Positions 22,394-32,139 of a stretch of DNA of 64,000 bases are shown piece after piece. How positions within the stretch are numbered: position 1 is the first letter of the stretch; every line of letters begins with the position of its first letter. This DNA comes from Dothistroma septosporum. Lineage: Eukaryota > Ascomycota > Dothideomycetes > Mycosphaerellales > Mycosphaerellaceae. The notes under the pieces are model-generated. The model saw nothing but the letters and a program-made list of their open reading frames with translations, did not search any database and was not told the DNA's origin. The translations under genes and the position numbers were made by a program. The stretch is from contig NBZP02000048.1 of assembly GCA_002236755.2 (NCBI GenBank), forward strand, positions 992,001 to 1,056,000, read 5' to 3'.

Positions 22394-23278
22394 TCAGTAC
22401 CGGAGGTCAAATGCTCGACCAACGACGTATGGTAGAGTTTTTGAAACGTCGCCTGCCACGATCAGATCGTCGTCTTCGCTGCGCTCTGCATCAGCACCCA
22501 TGTTGAAGACGACCATTCGTGCCCCACGCTGCACTGCGTCACCAACAAATGGTGCTCTCGACGTCCCAATAACCATGACCAGATCGACGTCTTCATTAGC
22601 TTCCAGCCATTCGTCGACTCGTTTGAGCTCCTGCGCAGGCAGCGATTCCTCGAAAAATATGACCCCAGGACGCACAATGCCTTGCTTGCAAAGAGGGCAG
22701 GTCGGTATCGCGTCTCTCGCCAAACTTGGTAAAGGTATCCTTGGATCCGCAACGTCGTAAGATGGGAGGACGAGACCCGGTATTGTAGGATGACTGGTGT
22801 AATTTCGCGCTGCGTAAGCGCAACCATCTCGGGAGCAACGGATGTTGTAGATCGAGCCATGGAGAGGCGCAAGTTGTCTTGGGTTGTGGTCCGCCCGCTC
22901 CGATAGTTCTGTGTCGGAAATAGCATCAGCTCATCGACAGCCAGAGAAGCACAAGATCTCACCATCAATGTTCTGCGTGACTGCCAAAAAGTTGGGCTTT
23001 GCCTGTGCCAGCATGGCTGGAGCATAGTGTCCAGCGTTCGGCTGAGCTGCCCTCGCCATCTGACGCCGATTCTCATAGAAAGTCCACACACCGACAGGAT
23101 CCCGATTCAATGCTGACGGTTTCGACATCTCGTCCACCGGCCCACCTCGCCAGTGAGCGTCTTCGTGGCGAAACGTCGGGATGGCAGAGGGGGCACTCAA
23201 GCCGGCTCCGATTATGGCCAGAATGCTCTCCGAGTCACGAATGCAGTCAACAGCCTCGTGCATATCGTTGAGAGGCAT
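22394..23278 (-). CDS. SIRT5-like NAD-dependent protein deacylase (sirtuin)
   Basis: Two exons, 23278..22963 and 22908..22394, with a 54-nt intron (GTGAGA donor, GACACAG acceptor), give 276 residues. The Rossmann entry IIGAGLSAPSAIPTFR lies near residue 22. The catalytic region reads AVTQNIDELSERA across the splice, and LAPLHGSI carries the catalytic His near residue 121. Zinc is held by two Cys pairs, CSRDGC and CPLC. RPGVIFFEESLP, VIGTSRAPF and VVFNMGA complete the NAD pocket. The substrate-binding helix reads FYENRRQM, preserving the Tyr-x-x-Arg pair that lets SIRT5-class enzymes bind succinyl- or malonyl-lysine. It is therefore likely a desuccinylase or demalonylase rather than a simple deacetylase; the compartment is not clear. 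The ATG at 23278 was preferred because no ATG lies upstream in frame. Confidence 0.9.
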
Positions 23279-23707
23279 ACTTGTACGCTCGTAACGCAAA
23301 AGTTAGGCCTCGATATGGGCGAGGAGGCAATAGACTCGAGGACTCGAACGCGGCACAAAAAAGAAGGGTTCTGCAAGCAGGAGGATAATCCGAAGACAGT
23401 TGCTTCAAGGCACTTTATTGGTATAGCTACTTCCCCGTGGCGCGGGTGCAAACACTGCAATATGAAGATACGCAGCCGCCGGCGGTGTCTTCAACGGGAA
23501 GAGGTCTCGATATCTCAACGTGCAGACCCTCGCGGACGAATGACCGTAGGACCAATTCGGTATGGCTAAGGCCGGGTCTGTCAGAGGCAGCCGCCGTGTC
23601 CCCGACACGAGGCACAATACCTTCCGAGGTTTTGCCCAACACTCCCGTCCTCATCAACATCAGCATCAACATCAACGTCCGTGCATATCAACACGGCACA
23701 CTTGAAG
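23279..23707. promoter_or_regulatory. Divergent promoter: sirtuin / inositol monophosphatase-like
   Basis: This is 429 bases between two divergent starts. The leader just before 23708 is rich in ATCAACATC repeats, giving an unstructured A/C-rich 5' region. Confidence 0.4.
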
Positions 23708-24601
23708 ATGAGCACAATCGACCTCCAAGAAGTCCACGACTTCCTCGTCCAAATCGCCCACGATGCCGGGCTCATGATCTCTTCCGCCAAACCCATTGCC
23801 GCCGGCAGCGGTCAAAAGAAGAACAGCGCCGACCTCGTCACAGAGACAGACCAAGCGGTCGAAAAAATGGTAGGCACGAAACTCCGAGCAAAATATCCGG
23901 ACTTCGACTTCATGGGCGAGGAGACCTACAAGCACGGAGACAAACTCACATCGAAGCCGACGTTTATCGTTGATCCTATCGATGGAACGAATAACTTCTT
24001 CCACGGGCATCCTTATGTCTGTGTCTCCTTAGGCTTGGCGGTTGAGAGGAAGCCTGTAGTGGGTGTGATTTATAATCCTTATACGAAGGTTTTGTATGCT
24101 GGGATCAAAGGAAAGGGGAGTTTCCTGACGGATGCTGAGCATGATCACGTTCGACTGCCGCTGAAGGAGCCTGAGCCATTACAGGATTTGAGTCATTGTC
24201 TGGTTGCTGTTGAGTGGGGATCTGATCGGGACGGGAATGATTACGATTCTAAGGTGAAGACGTTTAGGAACCTGTGTGCGAGTAAGGAGAGTGGTGGTGC
24301 TATGGTGCATGGGATTCGGTCGTTGGGTAGTGCGGAGCTGAATCTTTGTGGTGTTGCGGCAGGACACCTTGATGTCTATTGGGAAAATGGTTGTTGGGCC
24401 TGGGATGTCTGTGCGGGTTGGGTCATTCTTGAGGAGGCCGGTGGGAGGATGGTGGGGAGTCAAACGGGTGACTGGAGTCCTGCGGTGGACCAGCGGAGGT
24501 ACATGGCTGTGCGAGGCGGAGAAGATCAGACAAAGATCATTGAGGAGTTCTGGAGTCACGTCGGTGGTAAGATTGAGGTCGGATACGATGCGGTGTCCTG
24601 A
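23708..24601 (+). CDS. Inositol monophosphatase-family phosphatase (QutG/IMPase-like)
   Basis: One exon encodes 297 residues. The Mg-dependent phosphatase signature is complete: GEET at residues 70-73, DPIDGTNNFFHG starting at residue 89, and WDVCAGWVILEEAGG from residue 232. These are the metal ligands of inositol-1-monophosphatase, which releases inositol from inositol phosphates. In filamentous fungi a close relative, QutG, sits in the quinate cluster, but no other quinate genes lie here, so a general inositol phosphatase is more likely. The start at 23708 is preferred over upstream options because it opens a family-like N-terminus (MSTIDLQEVHDFLV). Confidence 0.93.
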   Translation: MSTIDLQEVHDFLVQIAHDAGLMISSAKPIAAGSGQKKNSADLVTETDQAVEKMVGTKLRAKYPDFDFMGEETYKHGDKLTSKPTFIVDPIDGTNNFFHGHPYVCVSLGLAVERKPVVGVIYNPYTKVLYAGIKGKGSFLTDAEHDHVRLPLKEPEPLQDLSHCLVAVEWGSDRDGNDYDSKVKTFRNLCASKESGGAMVHGIRSLGSAELNLCGVAAGHLDVYWENGCWAWDVCAGWVILEEAGGRMVGSQTGDWSPAVDQRRYMAVRGGEDQTKIIEEFWSHVGGKIEVGYDAVS

Positions 24602-25679
24602 TGCCAAGAGCAACGACATGATACACGCTAAAGATAGACTGACTGTGAACACAAATTGGGCCACTGAAGACGTCCCCCACTAAATATCACGCCATGCCCA
24701 ACAAGAAGATCACAGTAGAAACCCCGATCTAAGAACAGCCCTCATTCGATCCCACCGCAAGGCCGAAGCTATCGCGATCGGCCCTGAAGCTTATCGTCTA
24801 AGCTTGATGTTGGCATAGACATGGCTCAAGTTGGCAAAGAGCTCCAGCCTATGCCATTTCTCACGACGTTCGCGGCAATGAAGAACAGATGACTTCGGCT
24901 CTGGCATACATGCAACACCGGTCGACCTTGTCGCAACTACTACCACCCCCAGAATCTTCTTCCAAAGCCAACCACCAAACACAACCTGTCAGACCTCCTC
25001 AACGAAGTCATGGACAAGGTCGCGAGCAGCGGCTCTGGCGGCTCAAGTGAAGGCGGTGGTGCGGAACAGTATGTCAAACGATGCCAACCCCTGGTGTCAG
25101 TACAATCGACGACAAGCCTAATGGCAACTCTTAAATGACACCTGGCACCTTGGTCACCGTCACCAACCAAGCGACCGACCGCGTCGAACTGGGCGATAGA
25201 AACGACGATATGATCAACAAGTTCACGGATAGCGAGACGAAGAAGCAGGCAAGTTTGAGTGTGGAGGTGTGGCACGAGATGAGCGACGTGAAGCAGTTCT
25301 GGAACGTTTTTAGCTGAGAAGATGCTGGTATTGTGATCGTTTGGTACAGGCAGCAAGCCCGCTTAATGATGTATAGACCACTCGGCTATAAGGTCGTGAG
25401 GCTATCGGGGTTCACGAGGAGAGTAGTGAAAGCTTAGCCATCGGGCAACGCTAAAACGTGGTTCCTCCCCACTATCGTAACGGTATCTGAAGTGGTTCCT
25501 TGACTGTCTTCGTCGCCTTGCCGTCTCTGTGTTGCAGTCACATTCCGATAGCGTGGTCGTCAAGACTTTCAATCTTTCCCGTCCAGTAGTTGATCTACTC
25601 CTGTGTTAGTGTATATCTACCAAGGTCATTGAGGAGCAGGTCATCGGCTCGTCATCGTGAGACGCAGGAAGCGCACGCC
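24602..25679. other. Intergenic region with a possible gene remnant
   Basis: This 1.1 kb lies between two 3' ends. At about 24970-25317 on the plus strand, short frames read like protein. One ends EGGGAEQYVKRCQPLVSVQS, and after a stop another (from 25138) reads KKQASLSVEVWHEMSDVKQF and closes at 25317. They are not one open frame, no splice that joins them is convincing, and I do not recognise the family. Confidence 0.3.
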
Positions 25680-27923
25680 TCACGATGCGATGAGCATACT
25701 CGAGGAACGTACCCAGTTGAAAATTTCCGTGTGCCAGAAGAGCGAATTCTCCTGGTCCAGGACCCAATGATTCTCATCCGGAAAGCTCAAAAACCTACTC
25801 GGTACACCCAGAGTCTGCAGCACATTGAACATCGTAATACCCTCACTGACCGGCAAACGATAGTCCAGCTCGCTGTGAACAATAAATTCCGGCGTCGAGA
25901 AATTCTTCGCATGCGCAAGCGGATCCCACGCGACGTAGTTTGAGCGGCCCGGCTCTTCCCAGAGCGTGCCATTAAACTCATGGCGCATGAACCAGAGCTC
26001 TTCAGTGCTCCAGTCAGCGTACGATGTGGCGACGCCGTCATGAGACACCAGAGCTTTGAATTGATTGCCGAGATCATGGCCTTGAATCCAGTTCATCATG
26101 AAGCCGCCGTATGAAGGACCGGCGCCGATCGCGTTACTGCAGTCAACGTACGGCAAGTTATCGCACACGTATCTGTGGGCGTTGACGAGGTCTTCGTACG
26201 GCCAGCTTCCCCAGCGACCTTGGATGCTGTCTGTGAGATTCTGACCGTAGCTGGTGGACCCTGTCGGGTTGGGACCTACGAGGACATAGCCTTGATCCGC
26301 CCAGGTTTTGAGGTTCCAACGTGTTGACCAGACGTTGCCGGTGTACCCTTGAGGGCCGCCGTGGACGTAGAAGATGAGGTCGTAGACTTTGCTTGCGTTG
26401 AACCTGTCTGGATAGACAACGATGGCTTGCTGTTGGTCGCCGTTGGTTCCCTCATACCAGATGAAGTCGACGTCTTCGGGTCCGAGACCAGCCAGGTTCT
26501 CGTCCTGCTCATTGGACTTGTAGAAGTAGTGCGTCTCTCCATCGGTGTTGACACTGTACAAAAGGAATGATGCCCAAATACTGTTCGCGCTGACCAGGGC
26601 ATCACCACTTGGTAGAATGTAGAAGTCCGAGACAGATGTTATATCTGTAACGTTGGTCGGTTCGTAGTCGGCCGCAGCGTCGGCAGGAACTGGAAAGAGC
26701 TTCGTGCTGGCAATGAAGTCAGCCGACACCCACAGAGTAGAGCCATCCTTGCTCCATCTGATCGAGACAGCCGAACGGTCCCAGTCAGCTGCCACTGGGG
26801 TGATCTCCTTTGTCTCCAGATCGGCCACGTAGATTTTGCTTCGGTCAGACTCATAGGAGACCCCGTCCATCTGATGGTAAGCAAGTCTTTTGCCATCTGG
26901 CGAAAACTCGGCGCCTCCACTGGCACCTTGAGCAGCTGCAGGGGCGGAGCTACCGGGACCGTTGATGGCCACAGGCGCGGATGATCCATCGTGAGGCACC
27001 AGGTAGAGGTAGCTTGCCGTGAAGTTTGCCTTTGGCAGCTCCGGCGCCTTCGTCAGGAAGACGACCTGGGAGCCGTCGGGGCTGATGTCGTAGTCTCCAG
27101 CATCGAAGTTCGAGCCGACCGGGGATTCAGGCCGTGTTGTATTGTATCCCAGAGCATGGACCAGATTCCTCATGCCACTGAAGTTCAGTCTAGAGGAATT
27201 TCCATAGCTGGAAGCGTTTCTGTACAGAGAGCCGCCGAATACTGCGTAGCGTTCCTTCGTGATCCATGTATCCCAATGGCGCACGTATATACTGTCGTAG
27301 AGTCGTCCAGTGCTGATTGGAGTGGGTGCCAGCTTCTTGTTGTAGGCTGTGCCATTGTTGCCATAAGCAAGGCAGCTGAGCACAAAGTTGATGCCGCCAG
27401 ATGCAGTATTGACGGCGTGCAGGCCTGAGTACGGAGCAGGAAGAGATGCCACGAGCGTGCTGCTAATGATCAGCTTTACCTGAGCCTTCGAAGCTGCCTT
27501 TGCACTTACGGTTCAGCAGAAGCATCTGCCAAATCTGCTAAATATAGCGTCACGCCACCAGGGACATCGTGGTTGGTACCATTGATGTACAAGACGCCAG
27601 TGTTGGTAGGACCGACCCAGGCGGCCTCGGAGACATCACTGTTCCATGGAAGATCTATAACGTCGCCGCTGACCAGGTTGATCAATTTCCAAGTGGTCGC
27701 AGACTCGTGCTCCTCGAAAGAGTAGTTGCTCGATGTGTACATAGCCCATTCTCCGCTTGGATTGGGACTTGTCGAACTATACCGGGGAGCTGAAATCATC
27801 TGCCTGGGATCTTTGTCAACTGAGATTTCCCCTCAATGCCAATTGCACAACTTACTCCGGCGTCATGCCATGTACGATCCGCACGAGCAAGCCCAGGGCT
27901 GCCGTTACGCGCATCGCCGCCAT
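25680..27923 (-). CDS. DPP5: Secreted dipeptidyl-peptidase 5 (prolyl oligopeptidase family S9)
   Basis: Three exons, 27923..27856, 27803..27510 and 27462..25680, give 714 residues, close to known fungal DPP V. The first exon encodes a signal peptide (VTAALGLLVRIVHG) and the start of MTPEQMISAPRYSSTSPNPS, the conserved mature N-terminus; this 68-nt exon is found only by splicing. A beta-propeller with many N-glycosylation sites follows. The hydrolase domain carries the Ser in GPSYGGFMMNW, the Asp in HSELDYRLP and the His in ENHWVLD. HGGPQGYTGN precedes it as the oxyanion region. The enzyme removes X-Ala-type dipeptides outside the cell, helping in protein nutrition; in several fungi it is a major secreted antigen. 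The identification is strong. Confidence 0.93.
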
Positions 27924-28586
27924 CTTGCGCTCTTTCGAGTTCGACTTGGTGCAGAAGCGAGAATGGAGCTAAAGGAAGTGATAGCAGCGCACCTGCCTTT
28001 TGATCATGAGAAGTAGTCGCACCCAGACACATGGGTACATTCGGCGTGGCCAGGGCCTTCACCGCCCATACAGGCATCATCCGTGTTCTTGCTCATCCCA
28101 GCAGCTGAGTGTGCGAGTCATCCTAGGAGCAGAGCTGTTTGTGGCAGGTGTTATGTCTTGCCAATGCATCTATATTGCCATTTGGTGGGGTCCTGCGCAA
28201 ATTCGCCATGTCATCGTGGACCACGACTCGGGTCTCTGCAGGCCAGAGCGGCTGTCGATGGTAAGAGTCCGGTCTGATGAAGGCGAGCCCATAAGAGCTG
28301 CTCCTTCAGGTGAAGCTGATCATGTAGTGATACTGTGTCGCCCGGCTCCTCATGTGGGTGGATGGCTGGGTTGGGATAGAACGTACAGGACCGGTCCCTC
28401 ATGCTCCGATCGGTGTTGCATGCCGCTGCCAGTGACAGGCTGTGGTAGGGAGGATGACGGGAGGCTGTGATGTGACGATGAATGGGAACCCATAGGGCAC
28501 GCGTCGCGTCGCGGTTGCTCCGTCGCTCTCGCGTCAAGCTCCGGAGTGATGCGGTGGCTGACACCACCCACATGTACGTGAGAGCA
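27924..28586. promoter_or_regulatory. DPP5 upstream region up to the transposon
   Basis: About 0.66 kb lies between the DPP5 start and the left flank of the inverted-repeat element. Normal base composition returns here. No gene is recognised; the overlapping frames on both strands (for example 28000..28470) show no family features. Confidence 0.4.
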
Positions 28587-28589
28587 TAC

Positions 28590-28608
28590 GGAGGGACCGC
28601 GCTAAAAC
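28590..28608 (+). repeat. Left terminal inverted repeat
   Basis: The 19-base left end of the element reads GGAGGGACCGCGCTAAAAC. It differs from the inverted right end at one base, and TAC stands immediately outside. Confidence 0.75.
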
Positions 28609-29199
28609 CCATCGAGATCGCGCTCCGGCTTTACTCCGGTCTGTACTATTTCGGCGCGGTCGTGACGTAGCTAGCGCGGTCTCTCCGGCGATAGCGGGGA
28701 GGATCTCGGTATTACTATATCGTAGCTTATTAGTAGAGGCTAGCAAGCTTCTAGTAGAGTTATATATATATTTAGCCTCTATCTTCTTAATATAGCGCAT
28801 ATATAGGTAGTAGCCTACTATCTTCGGAAATTAGACGATGTTTTTGACTATAATTATAGAATATTATTAGAGGATTAGTAGAAGGCTACTAGAAGAATAT
28901 AGGAGACTAGTAGGATACTAAGAAGAGAGAGTAGTTATTAGTAAGCAATTGGTATTTGGTTACTAAGTAAAGAGTTGAAAATCTTAGTAGCTCTCGTAAA
29001 TCTTATTAACTAGTATAGTATATAGCTTAGTATAAAAGTAGCCTATCTCTACTATTTACTTAGTATAGCTTCTAGACTAATTTAAATAACGAGATAATAA
29101 GACAATAAGACGTATTTTAGACCCAACTACGTAGTATATAGCCTTATTTCTCGTAAGCTATATATTACCTATTTGCTTCGATAATTTAGTAAAGCCTTT

Positions 29200-30340
29200 T
29201 AGAGATAGAATCGACCTATATATTAATTGTTTTTTGCTTTACTTTTACTTACTCTTTAAGTATAAGTATTTATAGGTTATTCTTATCTTCGTAGTAGAAA
29301 CTTATAACGTAGTCGTATAGTAGACTATATATTCTCGACAACGTTTATATCTAGTAATAATAATAATATTAAAGAAGTATTCTAGGCCTATTTCTTCTTT
29401 ATATATCTATATAATATTCTTTTTACTTGTACTATATCTACTATTGTAATTCTTAAGTAAGGCAAAGTCGTATCTATTATCTAGCTACTTCTTAACTATA
29501 CCTTCGAGTATTATAGTCTTATAAACCTACAAAGACATTTTACTATTTATATTTCTAGATATAGTATATTCGATAAACTTGCTCTTAAACTCGTAGCCTA
29601 TAGTACCCCAAAAATATACTTGCTTTATAGATTGCTCTTTAGAATCTATAGAATACTTCTCTTTATAAGAAATATAATCTAGTTTATTTCTTTCTCTCTA
29701 TTTTCTAAATATTCGCTCTTTCTTTTTAGAAGGCCTATATCCGAAATATACCTTGTTACTAAAGCGTACGCGTTACTAATCCTTCTTATTAGGATACTTA
29801 GAAAGTATAGCCTTAGTAAACTCGACTCGAATTACTACTATTTTTATAGAAAGATAGTCTTTTTTAGTAGTAATATAATAGCAAATTTCTAGCTTTTCCT
29901 AGAGGTTCTTAGCTATCGTTTCATTCGAAATATCGTCTAGAAGCTCGTAGTTTACGCGTAGGTCGCCATATTATAAGAAGTGTCTATTAGGACTATTTGT
30001 AGAGATAAGGTCGTTAATTTTAGTTAACTCTTCTTTTGAAAGAATAGATAATATACTATATATATTATTCTCTAAACGATAGTACTTCTTTGTCGAGGTA
30101 TTTGCCTCGTAGTCGAAGTTGTCCTCGATTATACAAACTCGTTTATAGTTGAGTTTAAAGTATTTCGAGAGTTCTTGTTATAATGTTACTTGTTCGAGAG
30201 TAAGGTTGTTTTCGTAGGCATAATTCGCTATTTTTAGGGCGCCGACGACTTAATTCTGCTTGGGCGTATTTGTATGCGTGTATCGCCGAGGCGATAGTGT
30301 TACGGGCATAGTCTGTTGTCTTGTTGTTGTCTCGCAAAAT
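29200..30340 (-). pseudogene. Transposase remnant (Tc1/mariner DDE type), RIP-inactivated
   Basis: Reading the minus strand across frames shows VRFSNKVYFGYRPSKKKERI near 29770-29710, GYEFKSKFIEY near 29600-29565 and IGLEYFFN near 29391-29368. They match, in order and spacing, the VRFSDEVHFG, GYNFKS and GLEYYFN landmarks of the large fungal Tc1/mariner-like transposases. Stops interrupt the frame where those proteins carry Gln (TAA/TAG from CAA/CAG). The acidic residues expected in the DDE region are replaced. The N-terminal part is not clear, so the left and right limits given are rough. Confidence 0.6.
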
Positions 30341-30492
30341 GAGGGAAGCCTTGCGATGCGTAAATGTTCAAAACAACGGGTGCAGCCGGCCGCGGAGGTG
30401 GGCCGCTTTCACGTAACTCCGCGTGCGCGGCGCGATTAGCGCGATCTTTCGTGTTTTGCGCGGTCTCGCCGCATTAAGCGAGGTCGTTACTA

Positions 30493-30511
30493 GTTTTAGC
30501 GCGGTCGCTCC
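30493..30511 (-). repeat. Right terminal inverted repeat
   Basis: The reverse complement of this segment is GGAGCGACCGCGCTAAAAC and pairs with the left end. TAC follows directly on the plus strand. Confidence 0.75.
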
Positions 30512-30755
30512 TACTGCTATCACCACATGTACTGGGTGTACCTGCGGCTCTGGTAGGGCGGTCATCACAACAAACGCTCACCTGTCGGACACCTATGTAG
30601 GTCAGCATCGACCGTTTTACGAGACAACATGCCGTTCTTGCGCGTACCACTATTGCTCGCCCTCACCTACTTGTCCTATGCCTATCTCCCTACTGCAACG
30701 AGTCTCAGCAATATTATAATTACATATGCCCTTCCGAAGTGACCAGGAGCCGGAA

Positions 30756-31579
30756 TTACTCGTAGCTCATACTGCGCTCCTCCTTGGCGGATTTGGCATC
30801 GTCGCGCTTTGGCGCCTCGCTCTGCTCTGCTGGCTGGAACAGAGTGGACAAGCTTCGTAGCTCCGACTTGCTGTTTAGGTGTTAGCAGAAACAAGCCGAT
30901 GGGAGGAATCAATCTGCTACGTACCTCTTTGCGGGCTTTAAGCTCTTCATCTTCAGACTGCCCATAAACTTGGAAGGCTTTTGCTTTGGCTGACGGCAAT
31001 TAGTAAGTGTCTCCAAAACTTCGGACCGAGGTCCCTGCTTACCCGGAAGGCCAAATTGTCGAGTGACTGAGTCTCCTCCATGTCTGGCGCGCCCTCAAGT
31101 CCTGACGATCTGTCGAAGGTGTCTTTCGCGTCATTCGCACCATCGGCCAAGAAGTTGAGATCTGGCCGACCGCGTGCTGATCCTCCGACAAGTTCTTCGC
31201 CCATCACCTCTGCTTCCTCTGCCGCAGCTTCCTTCTCGGCCTCAGCCTCGACGATGTTACGCACCCGTTCGAGCTTGATCTGGAGCTGGTCAAGTTGCTT
31301 CATTCCGTCCGGCTCTTCTTGATGGTAGGTTCGCGCCCGACGGTATTCGGTCTGAGCACGATTGTAGTATTCACGAGTGTCTGCAGGATCTTCCACAGAA
31401 TTGGCAAGCAAGATGAGAAGTTGAATAGTGTGGTAGCGGTTAAGCTCGAAGTCCTCGTCCAGAAGAATCTCGGCTGCGTCGATGAACTCCTCCGACTTGT
31501 CGTCCTCGTAGAGCTGGTAGACTGAGGCGAGCGATGGCAGATATTCCTCCTCGACTTCCTGCGTCGGCATCTCCGCCAT
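30756..31579 (-). CDS. Conserved fungal acidic coiled-coil protein, function unknown
   Basis: Three exons, 31579..31043, 30989..30925 and 30870..30756, give 238 residues. Introns are short with consensus ends (GTAAGC/CGTCAG, GTACGT/AAACAG). The N-terminal half is helical and acidic (MAEMPTQEVEEEYLPSLASV, then YEDDKSEEFIDAAEILL), followed by a coiled coil with an Ala/Glu run (AEAEKEAAAEEAEVMGEEL). The spliced tail is basic (RPKQKPSKFMGSLKMKSLKP), then SKSELRSLSTLFQPAE, and ends SMSYE. The splice choice keeps this lysine-rich tail in one frame. I do not recognise the family. There is no signal or membrane segment, so a cytosolic or nuclear protein is likely. It is divergent from the giant USP-like gene. 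Confidence 0.7.
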
Positions 31580-32139
31580 GCTGGCGCCGAGTCGACGTCG
31601 TCGTGGGGCATTGTCGTGTTGATGGTAGCAAGCAGAAGAGCTCGGTGTTGGGGGGTGGGAAAGAATTGGTGTGCGCTTTGCTGTTGTGTCGTGAATGGGA
31701 TGCACGCAAAGTTGTCGGGATAGAGGTGGTAGTCGTGGTGCTGGCGAGTGGATTATGACAGTGGAATCAAGTGAACCAAGGAGGTATAGTCACGGCCATC
31801 GACGCTCTTGTGATGAAAGTTCGCACCTCGCACCTTTGGAAAAGGTCACGCCCCGCCCGTCAAAATCGCATTCCCGCCGCGTCGCGTCATGCCCCGCGCT
31901 AACGTTTGGTTTCGGGCCCGGGAAACTAATGTCGAAAAACACCCAACACACACACACACAAACGCAGCAAACTGCATTGGAGAGTTTCGCACATGATTGC
32001 TTCGAGTGTTGCTCTCGAATGTCCCAGGCGTCTGGTCTTTTTCGGCTGAGCAGTTACGGCAACAGCAGCGATACGCCAATCCCTCTACTGTCATCGTCAA
32101 GTCGCCCTCTCCTCTCCATCCACGTTGCCGCCTCTCGCA
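31580..32139. promoter_or_regulatory. Divergent promoter region with a CA microsatellite
   Basis: This is 560 bases between two divergent starts. A CA-dinucleotide run of about 16 bases lies near 31947-31962. The first ATG of the plus-strand gene is at 32140; upstream frame extension lacks an ATG. Confidence 0.45.

Larger units (their letters stand above)
28590..30511 (-). mobile_element. RIP-degraded Tc1/mariner-like DNA transposon with terminal inverted repeats
   Basis: A 1.9 kb AT-rich block interrupts normal-GC DNA. Its ends form an inverted repeat, GGAGSGACCGCGCTAAAAC, at 28590..28608 and 30493..30511, with one mismatch. Both ends are flanked by TAC (28587..28589 and 30512..30514); a TA duplication would be expected for Tc1/mariner. 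Several GCGCGGTC copies lie just inside both ends. The core is almost empty of CpA and TpG while TpA is very common and CpG persists, the known effect of repeat-induced point mutation on CpA sites. Minus-strand translation, with many stops at former Gln codons and some frame changes, shows fragments resembling fungal Tc1/mariner-type DDE transposases. It is certainly inactive. Confidence 0.8.

Noticed and set aside
23310..23370. GTTCGAGTCC-like string near 23347 suggesting a tRNA
   Set aside because: The T stem does not pair and no cloverleaf forms on reading.
24940..25356. 138-codon minus-strand frame
   Set aside because: It is antisense to better-looking plus-strand pieces and lacks any motif; no gene was called on either strand.
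28590..30511. hAT, MULE or PIF/Harbinger origin of the inverted-repeat element
   Set aside because: The transposase fragments resemble Tc1/mariner-like proteins. No 8- or 9-base target duplication was found, and the 3-base TAC flank alone is weak evidence for other families.
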